A stretch of DNA of 64,000 nt from Arthrobacter globiformis (GCF_003261175.1 NZ_QLNP01000067.1:124001-188000); one strand, 5' to 3'. Positions 1 to 9,250 are shown, counted from the stretch's first letter. Translations and numbers: made by a program. Notes: generated by a model from the sequence alone, not told the origin.

Positions 1-83
1 GTTCCGTCATTCCGTTCCGTCGTCGTGAGACTGGTGTTGACAGTCTTTACGATGTCGCCCTCGATGTCTGACTTGAGCGTCAT
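1..83 (-). CDS. Hypothetical protein, N-terminal fragment cut by the window edge
   Basis: An ATG at position 83 on the minus strand opens a frame that runs off the window start (27 codons visible, beginning MTLKSDIEGDIVKTVNTSL). A purine-rich AAGGGG lies just upstream as a possible ribosome binding site. Nothing in the visible residues identifies a family. It lies downstream of, and in the same direction as, the gene ending at 130, so the two could be co-transcribed. Confidence 0.4.
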   Translation of the reverse strand, partial: MTLKSDIEGDIVKTVNTSLTTTERNDG

Positions 84-129
84 GCTGCCCCTTGTTCTGC
101 TATTGATTGATGAAACTAAGAGTAGGTGC

Positions 130-414
130 TCAAAGCCCGCTCGCACCCTTCCATTCGTCCGGGCTCACCCTCTTGATGCTTGAAGAGTGCGCCCAACCGA
201 GGTGGTACTTGCCTGAAGAATCCAGCCATTCGATGAGGCCGTACATGCTGGTCCAGCCGACCGCCTTGCCATAGATACCTGCCACCTTCACCAAGGGCCG
301 GCCATACTTCGGGAACTCTCGGATCGCAGCGGGATCATCAAACGGACGGCGTTCGTCGGCGGCCATGCGAGCTATCATGCGCTCGATGTCCTCCGGAGCT
401 CCACCCTTAATCAT
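130..414 (-). CDS. Small orphan protein, paralog of the gene at 29963-30247
   Basis: This 94-residue protein aligns end to end, without gaps, with the 94-residue product at 29963-30247; the shared core includes FPKYGRPLV, IYGKAV, YGLIEWLD, YHLGWA and SSSIKRV. The paralog fixes the start at the ATG ending at 414 (MIKGGAPEDIERM) rather than the longer frame to 525. The conserved part is rich in beta-type residues and aromatics and could be a small SH3-like barrel, but no family is recognised. A LexA-like box (426-441) sits 12 to 27 bases upstream of the start, and a similar box precedes the paralog, suggesting shared damage-type control. Function unknown. Confidence 0.7.
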   Translation of the reverse strand: MIKGGAPEDIERMIARMAADERRPFDDPAAIREFPKYGRPLVKVAGIYGKAVGWTSMYGLIEWLDSSGKYHLGWAHSSSIKRVSPDEWKGASGL

Positions 415-425
415 GCGATCAATCT

Positions 426-441
426 TAGAATATATGTTCGA
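426..441 (-). promoter_or_regulatory. LexA/SOS-like box upstream of the orphan gene
   Basis: TAGAATATATGTTCGA resembles the actinobacterial SOS operator TCGAAC-N4-GTTCGA: one half-site (GTTCGA) is perfect and the other degenerate. A comparable site lies at 29916-29931 before the paralogous gene. It overlaps the expected promoter of the 130-414 gene. LexA binding is inferred, not shown. Confidence 0.4.
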
Positions 442-599
442 ACCAATCTTACTGCAGTAAGCATGGAACCGTGCTTGCAACTGAGCGGCTGGTCCAAACT
501 GAACAACGCCGAAGGTGAATCGCATGCCGCCACGTCAACGGTAGACGCTGATGAGAATCGACTGCAGGAGCGAGTCGAACTAGGTGCTTTAAAAAGAGC

Positions 600-818
600 T
601 CAGCTGACAAGGCTTGGCAGGTAGCTGCCAAGGAACAGGCTGAAGCTGAAGTACAGGCCAAGGCCAAAGCCGCCGCACAGAAGGCTGGTGATGAGAAGAA
701 GCTCGCGGATCAGAAGGCTGCCGAAGCTAAGGCGCTTGCGGAAAATGGGGCTAAGACCAAAGCCTCCGCTGAGGCGAAAGCTATGGCAGAGGCTGCGAAA
801 AAAGCTGCTGATAAATAG
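600..818 (+). pseudogene. Remnant of an Ala/Lys/Glu-rich coiled-coil protein
   Basis: A plus-strand frame ending in TAG at 816-818 encodes a strongly alanine-, lysine- and glutamate-rich helix (for example AEAKAMAEAAKKAADK). It is open back to a TGA at 552-554 but has no convincing start codon or ribosome binding site. The composition is like the C-terminal part of TolA-like or other coiled-coil proteins. The frame runs directly into a strong hairpin at 829-872, as a real gene 3' end would, so this is probably the tail of a deleted gene. Confidence 0.45.
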
Positions 819-828
819 TCATCAGTAA

Positions 829-872
829 ACCAATCGAAAAGAGAGGCAATGAGGCCTCTCTTTTCGATTGGT
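829..872. terminator. Strong bidirectional hairpin terminator
   Basis: A perfect 19-bp stem (829-847 with 854-872, loop AATGAG) separates the plus-strand remnant ending at 818 from the minus-strand gene ending at 874. The arms carry A-rich and T-rich tracts, so it could terminate transcription from both sides. Confidence 0.75.
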
Positions 873-873
873 A

Positions 874-1545
874 CTAAGTGTTGGCTGAATGATCCTTGAG
901 GTAGCCATGCTTATCCACCTGACTGAGATCGACACTCTTGGCAGTCCTTATCAAGTGCGCCACTTGCGGGTCGTCTCCCTCTTGCTTCTTTGAAAGACGC
1001 TGCTGTGCGACCAGCATAAGGATGGAAGATGCAACTGAAGCTTCCTCCCTCGTGCGGGTGTACTCCTCGTCCGTGAGTTCTGGCACGTGGTCATGGTCCC
1101 GCAGGATCAGGTTTCGAGCAGCTTGAGCCACAGCGCCGCCCGTGCTGATCACAATCATCGAATAGATCCGCTGCATCTCCGACGTGTGCGAAAGGCCCTT
1201 GGCGCTCAAGGCGTCGGCTAGGTCCTTTGTGTAGTCGCGGTTCCCCAGGGTCCTTTGATCTCTTGGGTACTTACTGTTTATCTCTCGCCTAGTGACCGTC
1301 ACGTATTCGAGGTAGCGAAAGTTTGCCGCAATAAGATCTGCAACGTGCGATGTCGCGGTCAGCCGCCACTGTTCTTCGTCCTTGTGCTCGCGTTCATCTT
1401 GGGCCTTCGTACGGTCGATAGCAGCCTGAGCTTTCATCGTTCGCCGTGTCGTGAAGTAGGTGAGCAAGCCACCAGCGATGATGCCGAGTAGTGCAGACCA
1501 CCAAGGAGCTTCGGCACCGGTCATGAAGTTCAGGAAGCCATCCAT
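874..1545 (-). CDS. Single-pass membrane protein with cytoplasmic helical domain (VADLI type)
   Basis: The 223-residue protein has one N-terminal membrane segment (about residues 15-33, WWSALLGIIAGGLLTYF), then a positively charged stretch and a long helical, charged cytoplasmic region. A motif HVADLIAA follows the charged linker; the 216-residue protein at 13709-14359 has the same layout and a matching VADLIVA motif. No characterised family is recognised. It lies 29 bases downstream of the gene at 1575-2117 on the same strand, probably in one operon. Confidence 0.65.
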   Translation of the reverse strand: MDGFLNFMTGAEAPWWSALLGIIAGGLLTYFTTRRTMKAQAAIDRTKAQDEREHKDEEQWRLTATSHVADLIAANFRYLEYVTVTRREINSKYPRDQRTLGNRDYTKDLADALSAKGLSHTSEMQRIYSMIVISTGGAVAQAARNLILRDHDHVPELTDEEYTRTREEASVASSILMLVAQQRLSKKQEGDDPQVAHLIRTAKSVDLSQVDKHGYLKDHSANT

Positions 1546-1574
1546 TGTGTGTCTTTCGAATCAAGCCGACGCGC

Positions 1575-2117
1575 TTATCGCAACCAGAGAAGATACCAGC
1601 GCCGCTTCCGCCGCTCTGCAGGGAGCCGTAGAGCTTTGCGTGTCGCGGAAAAGAGCTTGGCCTGAGCGTCTCGAACGGCTTTGGCATCACCGAAGCCCTC
1701 GTAGTCACGCACCTTACCAAACACGGCCCAGCACTTGCTGAGTAGATCGTCTAGGGCCTGTCGATGCCCCTCCGTTGTGATTGGAGCGATAATCGCGTTG
1801 CTGCGGCGCATGTCGGTAAGCGACTCGATCATCTGGTCGGCAAGCTTTCGCATGCCCTCTCTGTCTGAGACCTTTGTCAGCTTGACGCTGCTGAAAAGTT
1901 GAGAGGCTTCGAGAGTCTTACTGTAACTTTCCCGAATCTCCTTGTCCCACTGCCGCCTATCATCAGCCCGCTGCTTCCGCCCGTCGCTTGCTTTCGTGCT
2001 AAGGAATGCGATGAAGGCACCTACAAGTGCAAAAAGTCCTGCGATTGATGGCACGAACCAGGCTTGTGCGTCTGCTGTAACTTGGTCAAAGAGATCAAAA
2101 AAGCCATTCGGGTCCAC
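1575..2117 (-). CDS. Single-pass membrane protein with helical domain (RRQW/YSKTL type)
   Basis: This 180-residue protein has a membrane segment at about residues 20-40 (FVPSIAGLFALVGAFIAFL), a basic linker and a helical domain. The linker motif (RRQWDKEIRESYSKTLEAS) resembles the one in the frameshifted gene at 13129-13648 (HEKWLRDQKIEAYSAFLNS). It is the first gene of a two-gene minus-strand unit with 874-1545. The function is not known; the same pairing of the two protein types recurs near 13-14 kb. Confidence 0.65.
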   Translation of the reverse strand: MDPNGFFDLFDQVTADAQAWFVPSIAGLFALVGAFIAFLSTKASDGRKQRADDRRQWDKEIRESYSKTLEASQLFSSVKLTKVSDREGMRKLADQMIESLTDMRRSNAIIAPITTEGHRQALDDLLSKCWAVFGKVRDYEGFGDAKAVRDAQAKLFSATRKALRLPAERRKRRWYLLWLR

Positions 2118-2178
2118 GTCCGAAGATTATCACGCGAATGTCTTGGCCTTTTAATTGAATGCACCGAGTGCTTAAATA

Positions 2179-2694
2179 GTGGTATATAGTACAACCCTAC
2201 GAATAGATTCACTACAAGATATAAACGTCCTAGAGCGCACTGAACTAAGTGCAGATTATGTCGATGACGCTGAAACTCTTCTGGTTCGTAGCATTGAAGG
2301 TCTCTTCGTCGGCCAGTCTCTATATGTCGGCCAACTTTCTCGTGAAGGCTGTGAGTCGGCCGTCATTGAGTCTGTAGTTTATGAGACGACTATCCGCCTG
2401 TCTGAAGCCCTCAAGCTGCCACACGCGCGCTATGAGCCCGTCACAGCCGTACTTGGTGACTCGATCCATATCCACCGTGCCCGAATCTTGATGGGCGGGT
2501 TCCAAACGATGATCAGTGGTCGCTCGGTTCAGTTCGGGGCAGGTGTGTGCCTAGGCTGGGTGCGGCCAAGACAGGGTCAGGGCCGCGACTGCGGTATTCG
2601 GCAACTTCAGGAGCCGCGACGGCTCCAGTTGGTCCTCGACCACAACTTCTCCGCCGTCGCTGTCGGCACCTCCGCAGGCTCAATTTCTCGGTAG
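2179..2694 (+). CDS. Hypothetical protein, possibly truncated
   Basis: A GTG-started frame of 171 codons, divergent from 1575-2117. The first 100 or so residues look like normal protein with mixed helices and strands (ERTELSADYVDDAETLL) and are less GC-rich than the neighbours. The C-terminal third is low-complexity and basic, suggesting the natural 3' end was replaced when the conjugation genes were joined downstream. No family recognised. A short hairpin lies within the last part of the frame. Confidence 0.35.
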   Translation: MVYSTTLRIDSLQDINVLERTELSADYVDDAETLLVRSIEGLFVGQSLYVGQLSREGCESAVIESVVYETTIRLSEALKLPHARYEPVTAVLGDSIHIHRARILMGGFQTMISGRSVQFGAGVCLGWVRPRQGQGRDCGIRQLQEPRRLQLVLDHNFSAVAVGTSAGSISR

Positions 2695-2788
2695 GCATCA
2701 GATTGGTCATGCTGCCTCGTCCCAACTTCTCCATGAAGTCGTGAGCCAATCTGCTCATTCCCATGGAAGTCGACAGACGGAGCGTGCA

Positions 2789-3076
2789 ATGTTTCTCGCA
2801 GCGGTGGATCCTGGCATCACCCCAAACGCGGATTTTCCCTTCCTTGAGTCACTCAAACAGATCGGCGGTGGCATCCTGGTTGGAGCCTTCGTCGTCATCG
2901 CGATCGTGGCCATCATCGGAGCCGCAATGCTCCTGGCTGGCAAGCTGAGCCAGTCCTCCCGATTGGCTTCCGGCGGCGGCATGATCTTGCTCTGGACCGG
3001 ACCTGTGGCCGCCATTCTGGGAGGTATCAACGGCTACATTCTCTGGTCCCAGACGGCGTTCCCGCTCGGATTCTAG
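2789..3076 (+). CDS. Small conjugation membrane protein (DUF6112-like)
   Basis: The 95-residue product begins MFLAAVDPG and has two membrane segments (about residues 25-48 and 58-85). Size, topology and position immediately before a polytopic protein and an SCO6880-family gene match the DUF6112 family of actinobacterial conjugative elements. Such proteins sit where VirB2/VirB3-type components occur in other systems. I chose the ATG at 2789, with GGAG just upstream, over a longer frame from 2741. Family assignment is from topology and context rather than a clear motif. Confidence 0.6.
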   Translation: MFLAAVDPGITPNADFPFLESLKQIGGGILVGAFVVIAIVAIIGAAMLLAGKLSQSSRLASGGGMILLWTGPVAAILGGINGYILWSQTAFPLGF

Positions 3077-3088
3077 GCCCACTCGGTC

Positions 3089-4486
3089 ATGCCGGTTGAG
3101 TGCGATCTGAACGGTTGGTGGCCGCCCGGCTGCGGTCTCGTCTCGCAGGCGAACGACGGTGTCCAGAGTTCCATCACGGCGTTCTTTGCGGACATTCTCG
3201 AGAACGTCGCTTCTTGGATCTGGTCTTTCATCACAGGCGCATTTGGCGCCTCCGACATCGACGATTCCCAGTGGGACTCCGTCAAAGGCCTGACGAACTG
3301 GTGGGTGGTCGTCATGATGACCCCGCTCGTCATTGCCATGATCCTCCAGCTGCTGTCCGGCCTCATCAGCCAGCAACCCCGCCGTCTGATCCGGGCCCTG
3401 GTTGGCGGTGCCGCCGCGGTTCCCATGGTGGCCGGCGCTGTTTACCTGGTCCGGGAACTCACCAAAGTCGGGGATTCTGCTGCCACGGCCCTCTTGGACT
3501 CCCTGGTGACGGACCCCTATGTCCTGTTCATGCGGCTCTTCGGCTTCGAGAAAGCTCCGGCGGACTCGGGCCGGGAGTGGAACGTTGTCTCGTTGGCCCC
3601 GGGGACAAGTGGGGGCGCAGGGGGTGCCGTGGTCGTGACGGCGATGGCCGTTGTCGTTGTCTGGATTCTGGCCTTCATCCTGATGTGTTCGATGATCTTT
3701 CGGTCTTTCGCCCTCATCTTGCTCGCCGCCGTCGCACCCGTGGCTCTCATGCTGATGCCCTGGGAGAAGACGCAATCGTGGGCCAGGCGGTGGGGCGAGA
3801 TTGTGGTGGCGTTGCTCATTGCCAAGCCGCTCGCCGCGACGGTGCTAGCTGTGGCCATCAAGCTTTTTGCCGAATCAAAGTCTTTCGCCGGACTTGCCGC
3901 CGGCGTTGTTGGCATGGCCCTGGCCTGCGGCGCACCGCTAATGGCTCTGCGCCTCGTGTGTTTCGCTGGTGGCGAGTTGGCAGCTGCTGCGCAAACTGCC
4001 GGTGGCGGCCACGTCCTTTCCCGAAGCTCCGGTTTTGCTGCCCGGCAGATCAGCCGCCAAACAGGCGGTCGCTTCACGCTGGCTGCGTTGGCCAGCCACT
4101 CGGCCATAACCCGGCCGGTTCAGTCGAGCCGGCCGCAGTTTCCCACCCGGGCGCTGCCGCCAAGAGTGCCGCTGCCGGGACAGCTGATGGGCGCTTCGCC
4201 TTCCCGCACTTCCGGCGGGAACACCTCGGCTCTGATGCTCGACGGCGATACGTCGCCTCACCGTGCATCGTTTCCGCGAGCGCGAACCGGGGTTAGTGAG
4301 CCGGGCTGGAGCCCGGAACCGTCAGGCAATGGAACGCCGGCTGGTGCCATAAGGGAATCTCCGCAGTCCCCGGCTTCGAAGGCCCCTGTCGCCGCCGCTG
4401 CCTCGCCAGAGGCGGCTGCGCCGCCTTCCCCAATCCGCCCCCAAACCACGGCCAAGCCTCCCATTGACAGTGATACCCATGTCTGA
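3089..4486 (+). CDS. VirB6/TrbL-like polytopic conjugal transfer protein
   Basis: A 465-residue membrane protein starting 12 bases after the previous gene. It has a hydrophilic N-terminal loop with a Cys pair (residues 5 and 15), then about six hydrophobic segments between residues 70 and 300, and a cytoplasmic Pro/Ala/Ser-rich tail of roughly 150 residues. This layout is typical of the inner-membrane channel subunit (VirB6/TrbL) of type IV secretion systems. It overlaps the SCO6880-family gene downstream by a few bases, indicating coupled translation. The extended disordered tail is longer than in minimal VirB6 proteins. Confidence 0.7.
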   Translation: MPVECDLNGWWPPGCGLVSQANDGVQSSITAFFADILENVASWIWSFITGAFGASDIDDSQWDSVKGLTNWWVVVMMTPLVIAMILQLLSGLISQQPRRLIRALVGGAAAVPMVAGAVYLVRELTKVGDSAATALLDSLVTDPYVLFMRLFGFEKAPADSGREWNVVSLAPGTSGGAGGAVVVTAMAVVVVWILAFILMCSMIFRSFALILLAAVAPVALMLMPWEKTQSWARRWGEIVVALLIAKPLAATVLAVAIKLFAESKSFAGLAAGVVGMALACGAPLMALRLVCFAGGELAAAAQTAGGGHVLSRSSGFAARQISRQTGGRFTLAALASHSAITRPVQSSRPQFPTRALPPRVPLPGQLMGASPSRTSGGNTSALMLDGDTSPHRASFPRARTGVSEPGWSPEPSGNGTPAGAIRESPQSPASKAPVAAAASPEAAAPPSPIRPQTTAKPPIDSDTHV

Positions 4487-5984
4487 AAACTCTCGAACTC
4501 TTGAACCCGTCAAGTTCCCCCGGTACGAGCGCCGAGGCCTGTTCATGGGCCTGAACTGGTACCAATTGCTCCTGCTCGCGGCCGGTGTTCTCGTGGGCAG
4601 TGTGGCTTCGGCAGTGCGCGGACCTATTGGCCTCTTTACCTCCGGGCCGCTGTGGATGGTTCTGATACTGCTCGGATTGCTGCAGTACTCGAGGATTCCC
4701 TACCCAGTGTGGATCAGCCATGCCGTCCTGTTCTTCTACAGGTTGGCCGCAAAACAGACCCGCTATCTTGTGCGGCCGGAGCGTCCTGTCCTTGCCGGAC
4801 GCCTGGCACTTCCGGGCGGGTTGGGGAACCTGGAGCTGCGCAGCGCTTCCCGCGGGGAGTCGTTCATAGTGGACTGCCGCGGCAAGGAGGCAATAGCCGT
4901 GCTGCGCTGCAGCACCAAGTCATTCGCACTCATGGACGGCGACGACAAAGCCTGGGCCGTGCAGGCATGGTCCAGGGTGCAGGCAGGACTGGCCCAGCGG
5001 GGCTGCGTAGCCAGGATCGCCGTTCAGGACTACACGGTCCCGTATCCGTCCACGGCCCTTCGTGACTTCTACGAAGGCACAGTCCGTCGGCAATCCGGTG
5101 ACTCCGACGAACGAAGCTGGGGCGAGCGCTCTTACGAGGATTTGATCGCTGCGGCTGGTTCCGCCATGAGTCATGAGCTGTTGCTAACGATTGTTGTGGA
5201 CACTGCCAAGGCCCGACGTCGGATACGGGAGGCAGGCGGGGGAGTCCGCGGCGTCGAACGGGTACTGCGGCTGGAGGTCGAGGCTATGACCACAGCACTC
5301 GGAACACACAGCGTCAGCGTCGAAGAGTGGCTGCCGGAGGCAGGCCTGCTCAACATCGTTCGTGCTGCCTTTGATCCAGCATCCGCGGCAACCACGGACA
5401 GGCAACAAGCCGGCGCTCTAACGGAACTGGAGTGTCCGAACGAGTCGGAGCCCGCGTCCTCCACCGCCCTCGCCGCGCCCATGGCGGTGGAGGAGCACTG
5501 GACGTATGTGCGGACGGACACCGGCTTTCACCAGACGTTCTGGATAGCCGAATGGCCGCGGCAGAAGGTCTTCCCCGGCTTTCTCCACCCGCTTATTTAT
5601 GTCGGTGAATTCCGCCATACGGTGACCGAAGTAATCCGGACTGTGCCGACAACCGAAGCGCTCCGCGATATTCGTTCTGCCCAGGAAGCCCATGAGACCC
5701 GGAGACGGATCAACACGCGCTTCGACAGGCCCCTTACCCGCGAGCAGAAGGCAGAGGAGGAAGAAGTCGCACAGCGCGAAGAAGAGATCGTCGCGGGCCA
5801 CGGGGATGTGCGGCCAGCCGCGTACGTGACGATCACCGGACCGACGATCGAAGATCTCGCGCGGTACAGGCAAGAACTGGAGTCGGCCGCCGCGGGAGCC
5901 TTCGTTGAACTGCGGCTGCTGGCTGGCCAGCAGTGGGCAGCGTTCGTGGCCGGGGCGCTCCCGTTCGGGCGAGGTCTACGATGA
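4479..5984 (+). CDS. SCO6880-family conjugation protein
   Basis: About 501 residues from the ATG at 4479 (MSENSRTLEPVKFPRYERRG); an upstream ATG at 4464 is also possible. After a short basic N-terminus containing the RYERRGLFMGL signature seen in this family there are two membrane helices (about residues 28-70), then a soluble region with no Walker motif. SCO6880-type proteins are found beside the VirB4-like ATPase in actinobacterial conjugative plasmids and ICEs and are thought to anchor or complement it. It overlaps both neighbours: the stop of the VirB6-like gene, and by ATGA the start of the ATPase gene. Confidence 0.75.
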   Translation: MSENSRTLEPVKFPRYERRGLFMGLNWYQLLLLAAGVLVGSVASAVRGPIGLFTSGPLWMVLILLGLLQYSRIPYPVWISHAVLFFYRLAAKQTRYLVRPERPVLAGRLALPGGLGNLELRSASRGESFIVDCRGKEAIAVLRCSTKSFALMDGDDKAWAVQAWSRVQAGLAQRGCVARIAVQDYTVPYPSTALRDFYEGTVRRQSGDSDERSWGERSYEDLIAAAGSAMSHELLLTIVVDTAKARRRIREAGGGVRGVERVLRLEVEAMTTALGTHSVSVEEWLPEAGLLNIVRAAFDPASAATTDRQQAGALTELECPNESEPASSTALAAPMAVEEHWTYVRTDTGFHQTFWIAEWPRQKVFPGFLHPLIYVGEFRHTVTEVIRTVPTTEALRDIRSAQEAHETRRRINTRFDRPLTREQKAEEEEVAQREEEIVAGHGDVRPAAYVTITGPTIEDLARYRQELESAAAGAFVELRLLAGQQWAAFVAGALPFGRGLR

Positions 5985-7432
5985 AGCGCGCAACGCAGGC
6001 TGTTCAGTACATGCCATCGGGCGCGAAGCGGCAGAAGGGACCGCGGCTAAAGGAGGCCAACGCAAGTCAGGTCTCAGGGTCCCTGATTCAGAATCTCAGC
6101 CAGAAGCTTGGCGCCCGGCTGGACAGAACGGAGCGCGGTGGCGACTGGGGGAGCCGAGAACCGAAGTCCCTCCGCGGTCCACACCGCCTCCGCCCCGCAC
6201 CACACCGGGCATCCACAATGACTTTCGCAGCGGCCTACCCCTTTATCACCGAATCTGGACTCGGGCACGAGGGAACGTACATCGGTACAGACGTTTTCGG
6301 CTCGGGGGCGTTTTCCTACGACCCATGGATTCTCTACGACAAGGGCGTCATCAGTGGGCCCTCTATCGTTGTGATCGGCACGGTTGGGACCGGGAAGTCC
6401 ATGTGCGGAAAATCCTTGGTGGCCAGGTCCATAACCCTTGGGCGGAAGGCCGCCGTCGCTTCCGATCCCAAGGGTGAATGGGTTGCAGTCGCCAACGCGG
6501 TCGGCGGCAAGGTCATTTCCGTAGGCCCAGGCCGGCCAGCCCGCGTCAACCCGCTCGATGCCGGTCCGCGCTCAAGTGCCCTTAGTGAGGCCCAGTGGCA
6601 GGCGGTGGTCCGCCAGCGCCGTCGCTACCTGCTGGTGGCGCTGGTCTCTCTGATGCGGCAGGGCATGCCGTTACGGCCCGTGGAGCACACGGCCTTGGAC
6701 ATGGCGCTGACAGAGACCGTTGCCGAGAACTCGAACCCGACGTTGCCCATGGTGCTGGACCATCTCCTGAATCCGTCCAAGGAAACAGTCGGGCTGGTTG
6801 GCAAGGATGGCGGACTGGCGGTTGCACACTCTCTCCGGCGGACCGTCTCCGGCGACTTGGAGGGAATGTTTGACGCTCCCTCCACCGTTGCCTTCGACGC
6901 CGACGCGCCCATGATGGTCATGGACACGTCAGCGCTTATCGGCGCCTCAGAGCAGGCGCTGGCGCTCGCCGCTGCGTGCGGTGCAACCTGGCTTGAAGCA
7001 GCCGTCACCAATCCCGACGGCGGCAAACGCCTGGTGGTGTACGACGAAGGCTGGCGCATGCTGGCCGACCCCTACATGCTCGCCAAGATGAGCGAACAGT
7101 GGCGCCTCGCGCGCACGTATGGCATTGCGAATCTGCTCATCATGCACAAAGTGGCTGACCTCAATGAAATCGGCGACAGCACGAGCGGCCACCGACAGAA
7201 GGCCCTCGGCCTGCTCACTGAAGCAGATACCAGGATCATCTACCGGCAAAAGCATGATGCCATGCGCCTGACCAAGGAGGCACTTGGGTTATCGGAGGCC
7301 GAATGCGAGCACGTGGAGAACCTTCCCAAGGGCGTTGGACTCTGGAAAGTCGGAAACAGGTCCTTCATTGTGGCTAACCGGGTCACGACCGATGAGTTGA
7401 AAGTATTCGGCACCGACGCCCGGATGCTCTGA
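5981..7432 (+). CDS. VirB4-like conjugation ATPase
   Basis: This 483-residue cytoplasmic ATPase begins at an ATGA overlap with the preceding stop. It has a P-loop at about residues 132-142 (GTVGTGKSMCGKS), followed by DPKGEW, and a Walker-B-like segment at about residue 350 (LVVYDEGWRML), with a C-terminal region typical of TraC/VirB4 proteins (QWRLARTYG, IIYRQK). It would energise assembly of the mating channel at the membrane. The N-terminal 80 residues are basic and probably disordered. It is shorter than classical VirB4 (about 800 residues) because the N-terminal role is supplied by the separate SCO6880-family protein. Confidence 0.85.
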   Translation: MKRATQAVQYMPSGAKRQKGPRLKEANASQVSGSLIQNLSQKLGARLDRTERGGDWGSREPKSLRGPHRLRPAPHRASTMTFAAAYPFITESGLGHEGTYIGTDVFGSGAFSYDPWILYDKGVISGPSIVVIGTVGTGKSMCGKSLVARSITLGRKAAVASDPKGEWVAVANAVGGKVISVGPGRPARVNPLDAGPRSSALSEAQWQAVVRQRRRYLLVALVSLMRQGMPLRPVEHTALDMALTETVAENSNPTLPMVLDHLLNPSKETVGLVGKDGGLAVAHSLRRTVSGDLEGMFDAPSTVAFDADAPMMVMDTSALIGASEQALALAAACGATWLEAAVTNPDGGKRLVVYDEGWRMLADPYMLAKMSEQWRLARTYGIANLLIMHKVADLNEIGDSTSGHRQKALGLLTEADTRIIYRQKHDAMRLTKEALGLSEAECEHVENLPKGVGLWKVGNRSFIVANRVTTDELKVFGTDARML

Positions 7433-7441
7433 GTCCATCCC

Positions 7442-9250
7442 ATGAGTTCCCATCGCGGTACCGAAAACCCACTGCTCACCGCCGGACTTGTTGCTGCGGC
7501 CGGCTACATCTGTCTCTGCTTCCTGGTCCAGGGTGCTGCAAACCTGGCGATAACTTGGCGCTGCGGCGGTAGTAGGCCGTCGCCGTTCAACCCTGCCGCC
7601 GTCGTCGGGCTCTTTGCCGGCCGAATGGATTGGATCATCCGAGAGGCGAAGCAGTGCGACGTCGGGACGGGCGCCATCTGGTGCATCGTTGCACCGGTGC
7701 TGCTCACCTTGGCCGCGCTCGCCGTTGGATCCGTGGTGCTATGGCGAAGGTGGAAGCAATCAGGCGCATGGCTACGTCTGGACATCCTGAACCGGGAAGG
7801 AATCGCCCGACGCGCGGAAATTCAACAGGACTTCGGAAGCAGGGCTGTTCGACGACGGGGAAGGGTCACAAGGCCAGGACTGGCCAAACCACGGATTCAG
7901 GACGTGGCCTGGACGCTGGGTCGCTCTCGCGGCGTTACGATCCATGTCTCCACCGAGGAGTCGATGGTCATCCAGGGAGCTCCCCGCTCAGGCAAGGGTC
8001 TTTACGTGATTATTAACGCGATCCTCGATGCGCCCGGCGCTGTGGTGACGACCTCCACACGCGCGGACAACCTGGCCGTCACCATGAGAGCCCGCTCTAC
8101 CGGTGGCCGGCCAGTTACTGTGTTCGACCCGCAGGGTATGTCCGGGTTGCCGTCAACCCTCCGCTGGTCACCTGTCCGCGGATGCGAAAACCCCGACATC
8201 GCCACCCGCCGCGCCCTCGTCATCACCGCGGACACCGAGATGAAAGGCGAGAATGCCGCGTGGCAGAAGCGCTCGCTGATCATCCTGCAGTGCCTTCTCC
8301 ACGCCGCCGCTTTGTCCGGGGAAGGAGTCCGGGCATTTCGGCGCTGGTCGTCCAGCCCGGTGCTGGCACGGGAAGCACTCGAAATCCTCAGTCGCAAGGA
8401 AGCAGCGCTGGGTTGGCAGGCCGATCTTATGGGCATCCTCGAGGACGACCCGAGAAATACCTCGAACTCGTGGATTGGTGTCTCGGCGGCGGTTGCGCCC
8501 CTGTCGTCGCCCAAAGTGCTTGCCGCCCTGGATCCCCAGGACGAGTCTGAGGAATTCGAGCCCAAGGAGTTCATTCGGGACCGCGGCACCCTCTATCTGA
8601 TCGGCACCCGGGCGGGAGCCGCAGCGGCGGGGCCATATCTTTCAGCCTTGATCGATGACATCGACAACGCTGCCCGGGAGATGGCCTTTGTGGCGCCGGG
8701 AGGCAGGCTCGACCCACCGCTGTCCCTCATCCTTGACGAGATTGCCAACCTGGCTCCGTGGCCGGGGCTGCCCATCGTACTTTCTGATGGCGGTGGCATC
8801 GGGATCTCCACTCTTGTTGTCCTGCAGTCCCTTTCCCAGGCACGGACCGGCTGGTCCGTCGATGAGGCGGCCACCATCTGGGATTCCGCCATCATCAAGG
8901 TGATTTTCGGAGGGGGCTCCGACGAACGTGATCTGCGGTCCCTCGCTGGACTGCTGGGGGAGCGGAGCATCGTTCTCAACACCCGGTCCTGGTCTGCGCA
9001 GGGCCGTCAGGACGGAGAACAAATCCGAGAAAGCCCGGTCCTGCCGCTCCATGAGATTCGTCGTCTGCCGGCCGGCACCGCCCTCATGCTCGGGCGACGA
9101 AGCCGCCCGATCCTCTTGGATCTGCGGGAATGGCACAAGCGCAAAGACGCCGCCGAGCTTGGCCGCTCCAAACGGGAGGTCGAACAGGCCCTGGCAGACG
9201 GTCATATCTTGAGACAGCAAGCGGCGGGTGAGGTGAACGATGATCAGTAG
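7442..9250 (+). CDS. VirD4/TraG-type coupling protein
   Basis: A 602-residue type IV coupling protein. Two N-terminal membrane segments (about residues 12-32 and 75-98) precede the cytoplasmic motor. The Walker A motif is at about residue 178 (GAPRSGKGLY), Walker B at about 430 (LILDEIANLAP) and the TraM-recognition type region follows (LQSLSQARTGW, IWDSAIIKVIFGG). It would bring the relaxase-DNA complex to the channel and pump the DNA. It starts 10 bases after the ATPase stop and overlaps the DUF4913 gene, so it is part of the same operon. Confidence 0.9.
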   Translation: MSSHRGTENPLLTAGLVAAAGYICLCFLVQGAANLAITWRCGGSRPSPFNPAAVVGLFAGRMDWIIREAKQCDVGTGAIWCIVAPVLLTLAALAVGSVVLWRRWKQSGAWLRLDILNREGIARRAEIQQDFGSRAVRRRGRVTRPGLAKPRIQDVAWTLGRSRGVTIHVSTEESMVIQGAPRSGKGLYVIINAILDAPGAVVTTSTRADNLAVTMRARSTGGRPVTVFDPQGMSGLPSTLRWSPVRGCENPDIATRRALVITADTEMKGENAAWQKRSLIILQCLLHAAALSGEGVRAFRRWSSSPVLAREALEILSRKEAALGWQADLMGILEDDPRNTSNSWIGVSAAVAPLSSPKVLAALDPQDESEEFEPKEFIRDRGTLYLIGTRAGAAAAGPYLSALIDDIDNAAREMAFVAPGGRLDPPLSLILDEIANLAPWPGLPIVLSDGGGIGISTLVVLQSLSQARTGWSVDEAATIWDSAIIKVIFGGGSDERDLRSLAGLLGERSIVLNTRSWSAQGRQDGEQIRESPVLPLHEIRRLPAGTALMLGRRSRPILLDLREWHKRKDAAELGRSKREVEQALADGHILRQQAAGEVNDDQ

